DNA of 64,000 nt from Paenibacillus polysaccharolyticus (GTDB taxonomy: Bacteria; Bacillota; Bacilli; Paenibacillales; Paenibacillaceae). The translations under genes and the position numbers were made by a program. Below, in pieces: positions 17,794 to 26,368 of the stretch. The stretch is from contig NZ_FMVM01000022.1 in NCBI RefSeq assembly GCF_900102085.1, positions 39,149-103,148 of the forward strand, in the 5' to 3' direction. The stretch's first letter is position 1; each line of letters opens with the position of its first letter. The notes beneath the pieces are model-generated. The model had not been told where the DNA came from. It ran no database searches and was given only the letters and a program-made list of their open reading frames with translations.

Positions 17794-19587
17794 ATGAACT
17801 TGATCCGTTCATTACGCTTTAAATTTATTGTGGGACTTACGTTAATCATGCTACCGCTGTTTATGCTGTTGTACTATAACAATGTGTATGCCATGAAGGT
17901 CGTACGTGATAAGGTATCCCTCACCAATATGAATCATTTGGCCAAAAACGTGGAACAAAATGAGCGTGTATTACAGGAAACCAATCGATATTTATACAGC
18001 TTGGGTGAGCGTGACCCTGATATTATCTCGCTGTTTTTTCTTGAATACGGAAGCGGAGATTACATCATTGCCAAGCAGCGAATCATGAACAAGTTTATGA
18101 CCGATATCGGTTTCTATAATCTTATCGATTCTTTTTATTTGTATGATGCGGTGAATGATGACCTGTTGCTGGCAACCGCGGGCAATTATGATATTAAAAA
18201 ATCGGTGGTACAGCGCAATATGCCTGCACAGATGCGGCAGCTCGAAGGGGATATCCAAAGGCCGGAATGGAGCATCGTCCGCGGAGGATCATTTAATGCA
18301 CTTGTGAAAACGGTACGTATCAATCAGCAGTTCTATGCTGGCGCACTGGTCGATATGAATGCGCTGAATGACACACAACAGTTTGCTGAATCAGGTGACA
18401 GAGGTGGAGCGGTGATCGTTACACCTGATGGCAGAGCATTATCTGATTCTACGTTAAATAAGGGGCAGATCAAGCTGGTCGGCGATCATTTGACCGATTT
18501 GGAGAGTCCGTATCAGGTCATCTCGGAGCCGGATAGTACTGCTCGTCAGTATTTAATGGTGGGCATTCCCTCAGCCATGTCGGATATGAATTATATCGTC
18601 TTGTTGCCGGAGGAAGATATGATGCGTAACCTGCCGTTTTTCCAACAGATCATCAGGCTACTTCCGATCGGGGCGGCCGTTATTTTGATCACAGCACTTT
18701 TCTTCCTAAGACAGCTTCTGTTCCGTCCAATGAATGCGCTTATTCGGGGAATGAGAAGGGTTAGCCGAGGGGAACTCGATGTAACGCTGGAGGCACCGTC
18801 TTCGTCTGAACTGGAGTTTGTGACACGTAGCTTCAATCAGATGATTCAGGAAATTCAACATTTGAAGATTGATGTATATGAAGAGCAACTGCGTACGCGA
18901 GAGGCGGAGTTCAAGCAATTGCAGATGCAGATTAATCCTCACTTTTATCTGAATTCCCTGAATATTATTCATAGCCTCGCTTCCTTGCAAAAACATGAAC
19001 TGGTGCAACAGATGGCTGGTCATCTGGCTGATTATTTCAGATCCAGCTTAAGGGCTGGCAAACGAGTGATCACGCTAAACGAAGAGATGGAGCACATTCG
19101 ACATTATCTTGAAATTCAGAAGTTAAGGTTCCCGAGCAAGCTGGATTTTGAACTGGATATCGATCCAGAGGTGGGACATGTTGTGCTTCCGCCGCTGACA
19201 ATTCAGCCTTTTGTCGAAAATGCAATTATCCATGGTTTTCAACGCAGAATGCAGTCGTTTGTGATTCGGATTACCGCACGTCTGACGGAAACGTCCAGTA
19301 GTCAGGCCGAAGATGGTATGCTCCTGCTACAGATTGTGGACAACGGGGTCGGGTTCAAGCCCGTGCTACTAGAACAACTACAACGGGGAGAATATGCCAA
19401 AGATCCGGGGGGGCAACACATCGGGATATGGAATGTTGCACATCGGTTACTGGTGAAGTATGGTCCGGAGGCCGGGTTAACGTTTGAAAATAGGATAGAC
19501 GGAGGCGCTGCAGTAAGCATTTATTTGCCTGCTCAGACCGAGGAGCAAGAAGGAGGAAATCATGCGGAACCTGTTGATCGTGGATGA
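17794..19587 (+). CDS. Sensor histidine kinase, YesM family
   Basis: Second YesM-type membrane kinase, 597 residues. It has an N-terminal membrane segment (about residues 11-30), an extracytoplasmic sensor region to about residue 285, a second membrane segment (about 288-308) and HAMP. The phosphoacceptor box has H383 in INPHFYLNSL, and the ATP-binding domain has N476 in FVENAIIHGF, DNGVGF and IGIWNVAHRL. The response regulator start lies 26 bases inside its 3' end, giving tight coupling. It should sense the ligand of the adjacent LplB/LplC-type importer. No enzyme gene in the module reveals that ligand. Confidence 0.94.
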   Translation: MNLIRSLRFKFIVGLTLIMLPLFMLLYYNNVYAMKVVRDKVSLTNMNHLAKNVEQNERVLQETNRYLYSLGERDPDIISLFFLEYGSGDYIIAKQRIMNKFMTDIGFYNLIDSFYLYDAVNDDLLLATAGNYDIKKSVVQRNMPAQMRQLEGDIQRPEWSIVRGGSFNALVKTVRINQQFYAGALVDMNALNDTQQFAESGDRGGAVIVTPDGRALSDSTLNKGQIKLVGDHLTDLESPYQVISEPDSTARQYLMVGIPSAMSDMNYIVLLPEEDMMRNLPFFQQIIRLLPIGAAVILITALFFLRQLLFRPMNALIRGMRRVSRGELDVTLEAPSSSELEFVTRSFNQMIQEIQHLKIDVYEEQLRTREAEFKQLQMQINPHFYLNSLNIIHSLASLQKHELVQQMAGHLADYFRSSLRAGKRVITLNEEMEHIRHYLEIQKLRFPSKLDFELDIDPEVGHVVLPPLTIQPFVENAIIHGFQRRMQSFVIRITARLTETSSSQAEDGMLLLQIVDNGVGFKPVLLEQLQRGEYAKDPGGQHIGIWNVAHRLLVKYGPEAGLTFENRIDGGAAVSIYLPAQTEEQEGGNHAEPVDRG

Positions 19588-21175
19588 TGAAGTGTATGCC
19601 CTGCAAGCCATGCTGGAGGGAGTGGACTGGAATGCAGCCGGAATTGACCAGGTATTCGGTGCATGTGATGTGGAGGAAGCTCGGCAGGTCATCCGAACCC
19701 ATGCTATCGACATTCTGATTTGCGACATCGAGATGCCCGGGGAAACCGGGCTCGACCTGCAGAGCTGGGTATTGAAGCATGACCCTGGCATTCTGACGAT
19801 TTTTCTGACAGGTCATGCGCTCTTCGATTATGCCCAGACCGCCATCAAACTGAATAGTTTTGATTATCTGTTGAAACCTGCTCCCGCAGACCAACTGCTC
19901 AAAGTAGTTACAAGAGCATTGGAGAAGATTAGAGACGGAGAGCAACGCACACGAACGAACGAAGTTTACGAAACCGTATACAAACGCTGGAAAACCCATA
20001 AACCACTCCTGACGGAACGTTTCTGGAAGGACGCAGTATCTCAGCGAAGTGCACTTACTCCACAACGGCTGCAAAAACTTGCCGAACTGTACGGTGCAGA
20101 GATTGATCCCGAGGTGCGTGTACTGCCCATCGTGATCTCCGTTGAAGAGTGGGTACGTGAATTTAATCTGCGCGATGAAGAGGTACTGGAATATGCTCTA
20201 CGCAATGCAGCGAGAGAAATATTACTCGGAGAGAAACCGGGTGAAGTGTTCCAGGATCACAGTGGCTTAAATATAGTGCTAGCCTATGAGCAAGATGATG
20301 TCATCCTTGCAGCTAGTGAAGCGGAGCAACGTTGTCAGCGTTACATTCAGGAGTGCGGTACATACTTCTACTGCCGGCTATCCTGTTATGTAGGTGCACC
20401 GGTAGCTGTAACCGAATTGCAAGGCATGTTGAATGAACTCATGGACATGGAGCGCCGCAACATTAAAGAGCTCGAAGAGGTTTTTGTGTATGATGAGCGG
20501 GATCGAGATCAGGAGGATCGGTTTTTGCCTATCCCGTGGTTCTCAGAGCTGTCTATCCTTTTTGAAACCGGCAAGGTAGAAGATTTGCGTGAACGGGTGG
20601 ATGAAATTTTTGATTTACTTGCTGCCCAGGACGGGTTATCTCCAGAGATGTTACGGCTCTATTATCATGCGATGTTGCACGTTGTCTATCCGCTTCTGCA
20701 CCAGAAAAATGTATCCATCCGCAGCTTGTACCCCGGAGAACGGGAGCCGGAAGAAACGGTGGTTACAAGGTCATTGCCGCAGTTAAAACAGTGGACACTT
20801 GATCTCATTGATCGCGTCATTCCAATATTGTACCCGGACGATCAGAATCCGATGTCGATTGTGGATCAGTTATGTATCTACATTGAAAACCATATTGGAG
20901 AAGAACTGATGCGGGAGGAACTGGCTGCTTTTGCCGGATTTAACCCGGCTTATCTGTCCCGGTTGTTCCGTAAAGAGAAGGGAATGTCCCTGTCCGAATT
21001 CATTCTTCAGCGCAGAGTGGCCATGGCGAAAACGTTGTTATCTCAATCCACCGTCAAGGTAACGGATATTGCGGGTAAGGTCGGATACTATAATTACTCT
21101 CATTTTACGAAAATGTTCAAAAAATGTACCGGCATTACACCACAGGAGTTTCGCAAACAATCCAGAACCATGTAA
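19562..21175 (+). CDS. Response regulator, YesN type (receiver + AraC HTH)
   Basis: Partner of the preceding kinase, 537 residues. The receiver has D8-D9, phosphoacceptor D55 in LICDIEMPG and a lysine in DYLLKPAPAD. A variable middle section follows, then a C-terminal AraC-type double helix-turn-helix (MREELAAFAGFNPAYLSRLF and VTDIAGKVGYYNYSHFTKMF). The ATG is placed by AAGGAGGAAATC inside the kinase coding end. It probably activates the three transporter genes downstream, which follow a terminator and so have their own promoter. Confidence 0.94.
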   Translation: MRNLLIVDDEVYALQAMLEGVDWNAAGIDQVFGACDVEEARQVIRTHAIDILICDIEMPGETGLDLQSWVLKHDPGILTIFLTGHALFDYAQTAIKLNSFDYLLKPAPADQLLKVVTRALEKIRDGEQRTRTNEVYETVYKRWKTHKPLLTERFWKDAVSQRSALTPQRLQKLAELYGAEIDPEVRVLPIVISVEEWVREFNLRDEEVLEYALRNAAREILLGEKPGEVFQDHSGLNIVLAYEQDDVILAASEAEQRCQRYIQECGTYFYCRLSCYVGAPVAVTELQGMLNELMDMERRNIKELEEVFVYDERDRDQEDRFLPIPWFSELSILFETGKVEDLRERVDEIFDLLAAQDGLSPEMLRLYYHAMLHVVYPLLHQKNVSIRSLYPGEREPEETVVTRSLPQLKQWTLDLIDRVIPILYPDDQNPMSIVDQLCIYIENHIGEELMREELAAFAGFNPAYLSRLFRKEKGMSLSEFILQRRVAMAKTLLSQSTVKVTDIAGKVGYYNYSHFTKMFKKCTGITPQEFRKQSRTM

Positions 21176-21179
21176 TCAG

Positions 21180-21200
21180 GCGCAGCATGCTGCGCTTTTT
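21180..21200 (+). terminator. Intrinsic terminator after the second response regulator
   Basis: GCGCAGCATGCTGCGC is a perfect 16-base palindrome followed by TTTTT. It separates the two-component genes from the transporter operon. Confidence 0.8.
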
Positions 21201-21356
21201 GTTTGTTTTTTATGGCATCAAAGTCATAATTTGATAACTGAATAGGTCACCACAGCAGATAGAGGACTTGATCGCCCCGCCGTATACTTGAACCACAGGA
21301 GGCGCACGGAGCTTCATCCTGAGGAAGAATTCAAGAGGAGTGAGGGAGAACACGTT

Positions 21357-22343
21357 ATGAAGACACAACCCCAAGCGGGTAAGGGCGTACGGATATCGGA
21401 GATACCGGAAGGCACGGTTCGAAAGCGCAAGTCCGTGTTGTACAATCTTGGCAAGTACAAGGTGCTTTACCTGATGTTTTTGCCAGGTATTCTGTTTCTG
21501 CTGGTAAACAATTATATGCCGATGTTCGGCGTTCTGATCGCATTCAAAAATGTAAACTACGCGGATGGAATCTGGGGAAGCCCGTGGAGCGGGTGGGACA
21601 ATTTTAAATACCTGTTCTCGACCAGCGATGCATGGGAAATTACGCGAAACACCCTTGCATACAACACCGTGTTTATTGCACTCAATCTTACTGTCGGTGT
21701 AGGTCTCGCCATTTTGCTTAACGAAGTTAAAAACAAAGCGATGTCCAAACTGTATCAGTCGCTGATGTTGTTACCTTATTTTCTATCGATGATTGTGGTT
21801 AGTTATCTCGTTTTGGCTTTCCTCGGCAAGGACTCGGGATTCATGAACTCAACCATACTGCAAATGTTCGGAGGACAGCCAATTGACTGGTACTCGGAAC
21901 CGAAGTATTGGCCGTACATCTTGCCGCTTGTGAATACGTGGAAAAATATCGGTTATTATGCCGTCATTTATCTGGCCGCTGTTGTGGGCATTGATGAAGA
22001 ATATTATGAAGCGGCTGTGCTGGATGGTGCATCGAAGTGGCATCAGATTCGTTTTATCACCATTCCGTTTTTGATCCCGCTGATTGTCATTATGACATTG
22101 CTTCAGATTGGCCGGATCTTCTATGCAGACTTCAGCTTGTTCTATCAGGTTCCGCTGGAATCAGGTGCGTTGTTCCCTGTAACCAACGTTCTTGATACGT
22201 ATGTATATCGGACATTCCTCATTGGTGGAGACATCGGGATGTCATCTGCGGCAGGTCTATATCAAGCGATTGTCGGATTTGTACTGGTGCTGGTGTCCAA
22301 CACCATCGTCAGACGGATTGACAAAGATAATGCACTATTTTGA
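21357..22343 (+). CDS. ABC transporter permease, LplB/YtcP-partner type
   Basis: First membrane subunit of a CUT1-type importer of the lipoprotein-LplB (aldouronate or complex-glycan) branch, 328 residues with about six membrane segments. It has a 45-residue cytoplasmic N-terminus rich in Lys and Arg. The EAA loop starts near E218 (YEAAVLDGASKWHQIRF, then IPFLIP). The ATG at 21357 follows AGGGAGA; a TTG 23 codons upstream is in frame but has no site. The stop lies 17 bases before the next permease start. No ATPase gene is present. Confidence 0.92.
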   Translation: MKTQPQAGKGVRISEIPEGTVRKRKSVLYNLGKYKVLYLMFLPGILFLLVNNYMPMFGVLIAFKNVNYADGIWGSPWSGWDNFKYLFSTSDAWEITRNTLAYNTVFIALNLTVGVGLAILLNEVKNKAMSKLYQSLMLLPYFLSMIVVSYLVLAFLGKDSGFMNSTILQMFGGQPIDWYSEPKYWPYILPLVNTWKNIGYYAVIYLAAVVGIDEEYYEAAVLDGASKWHQIRFITIPFLIPLIVIMTLLQIGRIFYADFSLFYQVPLESGALFPVTNVLDTYVYRTFLIGGDIGMSSAAGLYQAIVGFVLVLVSNTIVRRIDKDNALF

Positions 22344-22360
22344 GAGGAGGCAAGTCAGTT

Positions 22361-23269
22361 GTGAAAACACGTGATCCATTAGCTGTATCCAAGCGTTCTG
22401 CTGCTGTTATTCATTTCATGTTTTTATTCTATGCCATTGCCTGTATCGTGCCGATCATACTGGTCTTCGCCATCTCTTTCTCGGACGAAACAACGGTTAT
22501 TGCGAATGGCTACAAGCTTATACCGGAGCAATTCAGCCTCACGGCCTATGAATTCCTCTTTAAAGATATGGATCAGATCATTCACTCGTATGGAATTTCT
22601 ATCATTGTAACGGTTGTTGGTACGATTACGAGTGTTGCGCTGACCGCATTATATGCTTATCCACTATCACGAAGAGATCTGCCATACCGAGGCTGGTTCG
22701 CCTTTTTCATCTTCTTCACGATGTTATTTAACGGTGGACTTGTTCCCTGGTATCTGGTTTACGTCAACGTGCTGGATTTGAAAAACTCGATTCTCGCTTT
22801 GATCTTGCCGTTGCTCTTATCACCGTTCTTTGTACTTGTCATGCGTACTTTCTTCGCGAACTCCATTCCCGTTTCGATTCTGGAATCAGCACGTATCGAT
22901 GGAGCAGGTGAATTGAAAACGTTTTTGCGAATCGTACTGCCGCTTTCATTGCCGGTTATGGCAACCGTGGCGCTGTTCAGTACGCTGAACTATTGGAATG
23001 ACTGGTATCTTAGTATGATTTTTATTTCGGATAACCGGACGATCAGCCTTCAGTACCTTATGTACCGGACGCTGCTCGATATTCAATATTTAACAACCAA
23101 CTCTAACGTTTCTTCACAGATCTCATCGCAGGGCGGACTTCTCAATCTGCCAAACAAAACGTTGCAAATGGCGATGGCTGTCGTCGGTATCGGTCCAATC
23201 GTACTGGCGTACCCGTTCTTTCAGCGTTACTTCATCAAAGGTCTGACAGTAGGTGCTGTGAAAGGATAA
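22361..23269 (+). CDS. ABC transporter permease, LplC/YtcP type
   Basis: Second membrane subunit, 302 residues, about six membrane segments. The EAA loop is ESARIDGAGELKTFLRI followed by LPLSLP. The C-terminal end QRYFIKGLTVGAVKG is typical of the LplC branch. The GTG at 22361 is chosen because AGGAGG lies ten bases upstream; an in-frame TTG seven codons earlier would put the Shine-Dalgarno inside the gene. It pairs with the preceding LplB-type subunit. Confidence 0.92.
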   Translation: MKTRDPLAVSKRSAAVIHFMFLFYAIACIVPIILVFAISFSDETTVIANGYKLIPEQFSLTAYEFLFKDMDQIIHSYGISIIVTVVGTITSVALTALYAYPLSRRDLPYRGWFAFFIFFTMLFNGGLVPWYLVYVNVLDLKNSILALILPLLLSPFFVLVMRTFFANSIPVSILESARIDGAGELKTFLRIVLPLSLPVMATVALFSTLNYWNDWYLSMIFISDNRTISLQYLMYRTLLDIQYLTTNSNVSSQISSQGGLLNLPNKTLQMAMAVVGIGPIVLAYPFFQRYFIKGLTVGAVKG

Positions 23270-23412
23270 CTCCGGCCGGTTAGGGAGGGAGTATGGTCAA
23301 TCGAAGATAGACGAAAGGGCATATACAGAAAGCTTGCCGTTTATGAGGAATTGGGGAAGAACGGTAAACGTGTGGAAGACAATGGTCCATTATATGAACA
23401 GGAGGGGTTCAA

Positions 23413-24942
23413 TTGGTTCAATCGTTAAAAGTATGGTCACGTATGACGGCGGCGGCCATGGCACTGGCACTGGTGCTTGCAGGCTGTTCGTCAGACAAGG
23501 GAAACTCTGCAACACCTGGTGCTGAGGGCAGTACGCCGAACACAAACAATGAAAAGCCTTATGAGGTTTCCTTGTTCTATCCGGGCACACCTCAGAAAGA
23601 TGTCGCTCTTGTGGAAGCGGAAATTAATAAAAAGATGGAGCCCAAGATCGGAGCAACGATCAAAATTAATGCTGTGGACTGGGGACAGTGGGATAACAAG
23701 CTGAACCTGATGATCTCATCAGGGGAAAAAGCAGACATTATCTTTACCGCTGCTTGGCAGAATTACACGGTAAACGTGGCGAAGGGCGCATTCTTGCCGC
23801 TGAATGAACTGCTTGATAAATACGGTCAGGATATCAAGAAAAATCTGGACCCTGCTTTCCTGGAAGGTTCCCAGGTAGATGGCGTGAACTATGGTGTACC
23901 AACGAACAAGGAGCTTGCTGCCACACGTGGCGTGCTGGTGCGCAAGGATCTGGCTGATAAATACAAACTGGACCTGACAGCAGTTAAAACATGGGCTGAT
24001 CTGGAACCACTGCTCAAAACAATTAAAGAGAACGAACCGTCTGTTACTCCGTTCTACATGTCCAATACGAATGGTAATGGACTTTTGGAAAATCTGGATT
24101 GGGATTACCTCGGTGATGCATCTGTACCTGGCGTAATCTCTAAGACCGCAGGAGAGACTACCGTTTTGAACGAGGTGGAAACACCGGAATTCAAAGAAGC
24201 AGCCGAACTTGCACGTAAATGGTATCAAGCGGGTTACATCAACAGTGATGCAGCTACGTCCAATGTATTCCCGAAAGATCAGGCGAAAGCCGGTAAAGCC
24301 TTCATGTGGACGGATGGTATGAAGCCAGGTAAAGACAAGGAAGAGGAAGGTTATGTAGGTCATCCGCTCACGCAAATTGAGATGACCAGTCCAACGATTA
24401 CAACTGGGGATGCCTCTGGTGCAATGCTTGCGATCTCCCGTTCTTCCGAACAACCGGAGAAAGCAATGCAAGTCATTAACTTGTTACACTCTGACAAAGA
24501 AATTAACAATTTGCTCAACTTCGGTATTGAAGGCAAACACTATGTAAAAGTAGAAGGTCAAGAGAACATCATTAAGTTGCCTGACGGCGTAGATGCAAAC
24601 AGCCGTACCTACAATCCAGGTGCACAATGGCAACTGGGTAACCAGTTCCTGAACTATCTGTGGGATAACGAAGATCCACAGAAATGGGAAAAGTTCAAAG
24701 AGTTTAACGCAAAAGGTGTAAAATCTCCTGCCCTTGGTTTCACGTTTAACAGTCAGTCGGTTAAAAACGAAATTGCGGCTGTAAATAACGTCAACAAACA
24801 ATTTAAGCCGGGAATGACTTCGGGTGCCGTTGATCCGAATGAAATGATTCCGAAGTATTTGGAAAAATTGAAAGCAGCAGGCATCGATAAGATTATCGCA
24901 GCCAAACAAGAGCAACTGGATGCATTTTTGGCTCAAAAATAA
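23413..24942 (+). CDS. ABC transporter substrate-binding lipoprotein, LplA type
   Basis: Large extracellular binding protein, 509 residues, for the LplB/LplC-type importer. The signal peptide ends in VLAGCSS with lipidated C25. A Ser/Thr/Asn-rich linker precedes the mature fold (PYEVSLFYPGTPQKDV). The length near 500 is usual for complex-oligosaccharide binding proteins. The TTG start follows GGAGGGG. It is the last gene of the second module and ends before a terminator. The ligand is unknown, since no glycosidase accompanies it. Confidence 0.92.
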   Translation: MVQSLKVWSRMTAAAMALALVLAGCSSDKGNSATPGAEGSTPNTNNEKPYEVSLFYPGTPQKDVALVEAEINKKMEPKIGATIKINAVDWGQWDNKLNLMISSGEKADIIFTAAWQNYTVNVAKGAFLPLNELLDKYGQDIKKNLDPAFLEGSQVDGVNYGVPTNKELAATRGVLVRKDLADKYKLDLTAVKTWADLEPLLKTIKENEPSVTPFYMSNTNGNGLLENLDWDYLGDASVPGVISKTAGETTVLNEVETPEFKEAAELARKWYQAGYINSDAATSNVFPKDQAKAGKAFMWTDGMKPGKDKEEEGYVGHPLTQIEMTSPTITTGDASGAMLAISRSSEQPEKAMQVINLLHSDKEINNLLNFGIEGKHYVKVEGQENIIKLPDGVDANSRTYNPGAQWQLGNQFLNYLWDNEDPQKWEKFKEFNAKGVKSPALGFTFNSQSVKNEIAAVNNVNKQFKPGMTSGAVDPNEMIPKYLEKLKAAGIDKIIAAKQEQLDAFLAQK

Positions 24943-25007
24943 TAAAAGAGCTGTCCTGAGAGATCGCATGATTCCATCATCCAATGCATCTCATCAGGCA
25001 GGACTCC

Positions 25008-25049
25008 AAAAAGGGATGTTATCGGTAAAAACCGATAACTCCTTTTTTT
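25008..25049 (+). terminator. Intrinsic terminator after the second ABC module
   Basis: TTATCGGT and ACCGATAA form a perfect stem around AAA, extended by AAAAAGG and CCTTTTT outside a small bulge. It ends in TTTTTTT and may work in both directions. Confidence 0.85.
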
Positions 25050-25083
25050 GTGTCTGGATCGTTAATCAAAAATAGGAAAAATA

Positions 25084-25092
25084 TGATATAAT
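25084..25092 (+). promoter_or_regulatory. Extended -10 promoter for the following membrane-protein gene
   Basis: TGA followed by TATAAT is a perfect -10 with the TGn extension, 27 bases before the GTG start. No clear -35 box is seen. Confidence 0.5.
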
Positions 25093-25118
25093 CAGGTGGT
25101 TGATTAGGAGGTGTTTTC

Positions 25119-25817
25119 GTGTCGAGAACCAGGCTTGTGTTCTCAGGGGGATTATTGCTGTTTGCCATCATCTTTACCTTTAAACATCATCTCGGTTTCT
25201 CAGTAGGGGATTCGCTGTTATTATTCATTGGTATTTCTCCGTATACCACATCCTATTTAAGTGGTGTACATATCACGATGTACTTTGGACTTGGAATGCT
25301 TGCCTGTGGATATTATCTTACGCGTAAAGAGATCATGTGTACGTTTCCACTTGTGGCAAAAACGTTATGGATTGCTGTTCTGACTATCATACTCTGTTAT
25401 TCATTTATGACAGACAAGTTGATGTACGTGGTGAAATGGGGAGCAACAGGTATGAATAGCATATCTTACATGCAGAATGACAGCTCATGCACCTATGATG
25501 TGTCATCTAATGGATATGCCTTGGCAACCTGTGAATTGACGCTGAAAAATTACAGTAACTCTGCGGTTGCTGTAATGGTTAAACCTGATTTGTATGGAAG
25601 CTATTCAAATCAGGATGATCCGCTGTCCGAATCATTACAGTCGGTTCATCTAGAGGCGAGACCGATTCGGATTGAACCGAGGAAGACATTCACGGGGACA
25701 CTTGAATTTTCAGGTGTAGCGGAAAGCCCGCTCGAAGTTAGGGGCAGATTGAAGGATATTGTATTAGATGTGGCAGTCGATGGGAGAAATACGGTTTTTG
25801 ATTATGACATTCCTTAG
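25119..25817 (+). CDS. Membrane protein of unknown function
   Basis: A 232-residue protein I do not recognise. The first half has three hydrophobic segments (about residues 7-22, 48-66 and 81-100). The second half, from about residue 115, is hydrophilic and beta-rich (CTYDVSSNGYALATCELTLKNYSN) and looks like an extracytoplasmic immunoglobulin-like domain with a possible disulfide between its two cysteines. The GTG start is preceded by AGGAGGT. The gene stands alone between two terminators and has its own extended -10 promoter. It is too uncertain for a function. Confidence 0.75.
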   Translation: MSRTRLVFSGGLLLFAIIFTFKHHLGFSVGDSLLLFIGISPYTTSYLSGVHITMYFGLGMLACGYYLTRKEIMCTFPLVAKTLWIAVLTIILCYSFMTDKLMYVVKWGATGMNSISYMQNDSSCTYDVSSNGYALATCELTLKNYSNSAVAVMVKPDLYGSYSNQDDPLSESLQSVHLEARPIRIEPRKTFTGTLEFSGVAESPLEVRGRLKDIVLDVAVDGRNTVFDYDIP

Positions 25818-25915
25818 TTCGTGATAAACAGACTCTAGTTTCAAGTACATAACATATATAATGAATCACTTGCAGAAGGAAAACATAAAAAAACAAGCTT
25901 TGCTTATACGGACGG

Positions 25916-25940
25916 AACCGGCAGATATGCCGGTTTTTTT
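25916..25940 (+). terminator. Intrinsic terminator after the membrane-protein gene
   Basis: ACCGGCA and TGCCGGT pair around GATA, followed by TTTTTT. It lies about 100 bases past the stop, inside the 551-base gap that also holds the second structured repeat. Confidence 0.85.
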
Positions 25941-26065
25941 CGTGAACAGAAGTTGAATTTAGTGCTGATAAATTGGTTTTATCTCCTTTTTCATAGGGGC
26001 TTTAACGCTTAAAATGGATAGTGGGGCACTCTATTGATTTGGTTTGCCCTCGTTCAAGAAATAGA

Positions 26066-26093
26066 TTGTATTTACAACCAATTTGATTACAAT
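26066..26093 (+). promoter_or_regulatory. Candidate sigma-A promoter ahead of structured repeat copy 2
   Basis: TTGTAT and TACAAT are spaced by 16 bases. Transcription would begin near 26100, at the left edge of the repeat, and run through it into the third kinase gene. Confidence 0.4.
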
Positions 26094-26104
26094 TAATGTC
26101 ACGA

Positions 26105-26329
26105 TATAAGTTAACTCTTTTTTACACGTTAACGGAGAGGACAGAAAAAACCTGGAAAAGCGAAGCTAAAAGCTTTCTGAAAGAAAGCTACATCGTAAGC
26201 ATAACCTTCGCCTTTATCACCAGATTTCCCCTTTTATAAAAGGAATCAAAAAATCTGGGGATAACAGCGAATGGAAGGTTATTCTGTCATCGGAGTGGAT
26301 TGTGTAAAATCGTTAGTTCCACTTCTATA
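26105..26329. repeat. Structured repeat, copy 2 of 3, with an enlarged inner hairpin
   Basis: It shares the core of copies 1 and 3: the CGGAGAGGACAGAA arm facing TTCTGTC, and the ATCTGGGGATAACAGCG block. Outer arms TTTACAC and GTGTAAA are kept. Where the others have a short GCG-AGCGCTCGC hairpin, this copy has about 40 extra bases between GCGAAG (26160-26165) and CTTCGC (26206-26211), with AGCTTTC and GAAAGCT forming an inner stem. The element ends 39 bases before the kinase start. Confidence 0.85.
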
Positions 26330-26368
26330 GTAAAAGTAGAAAAACAAATAAAGCGAGATGAAACTTCC

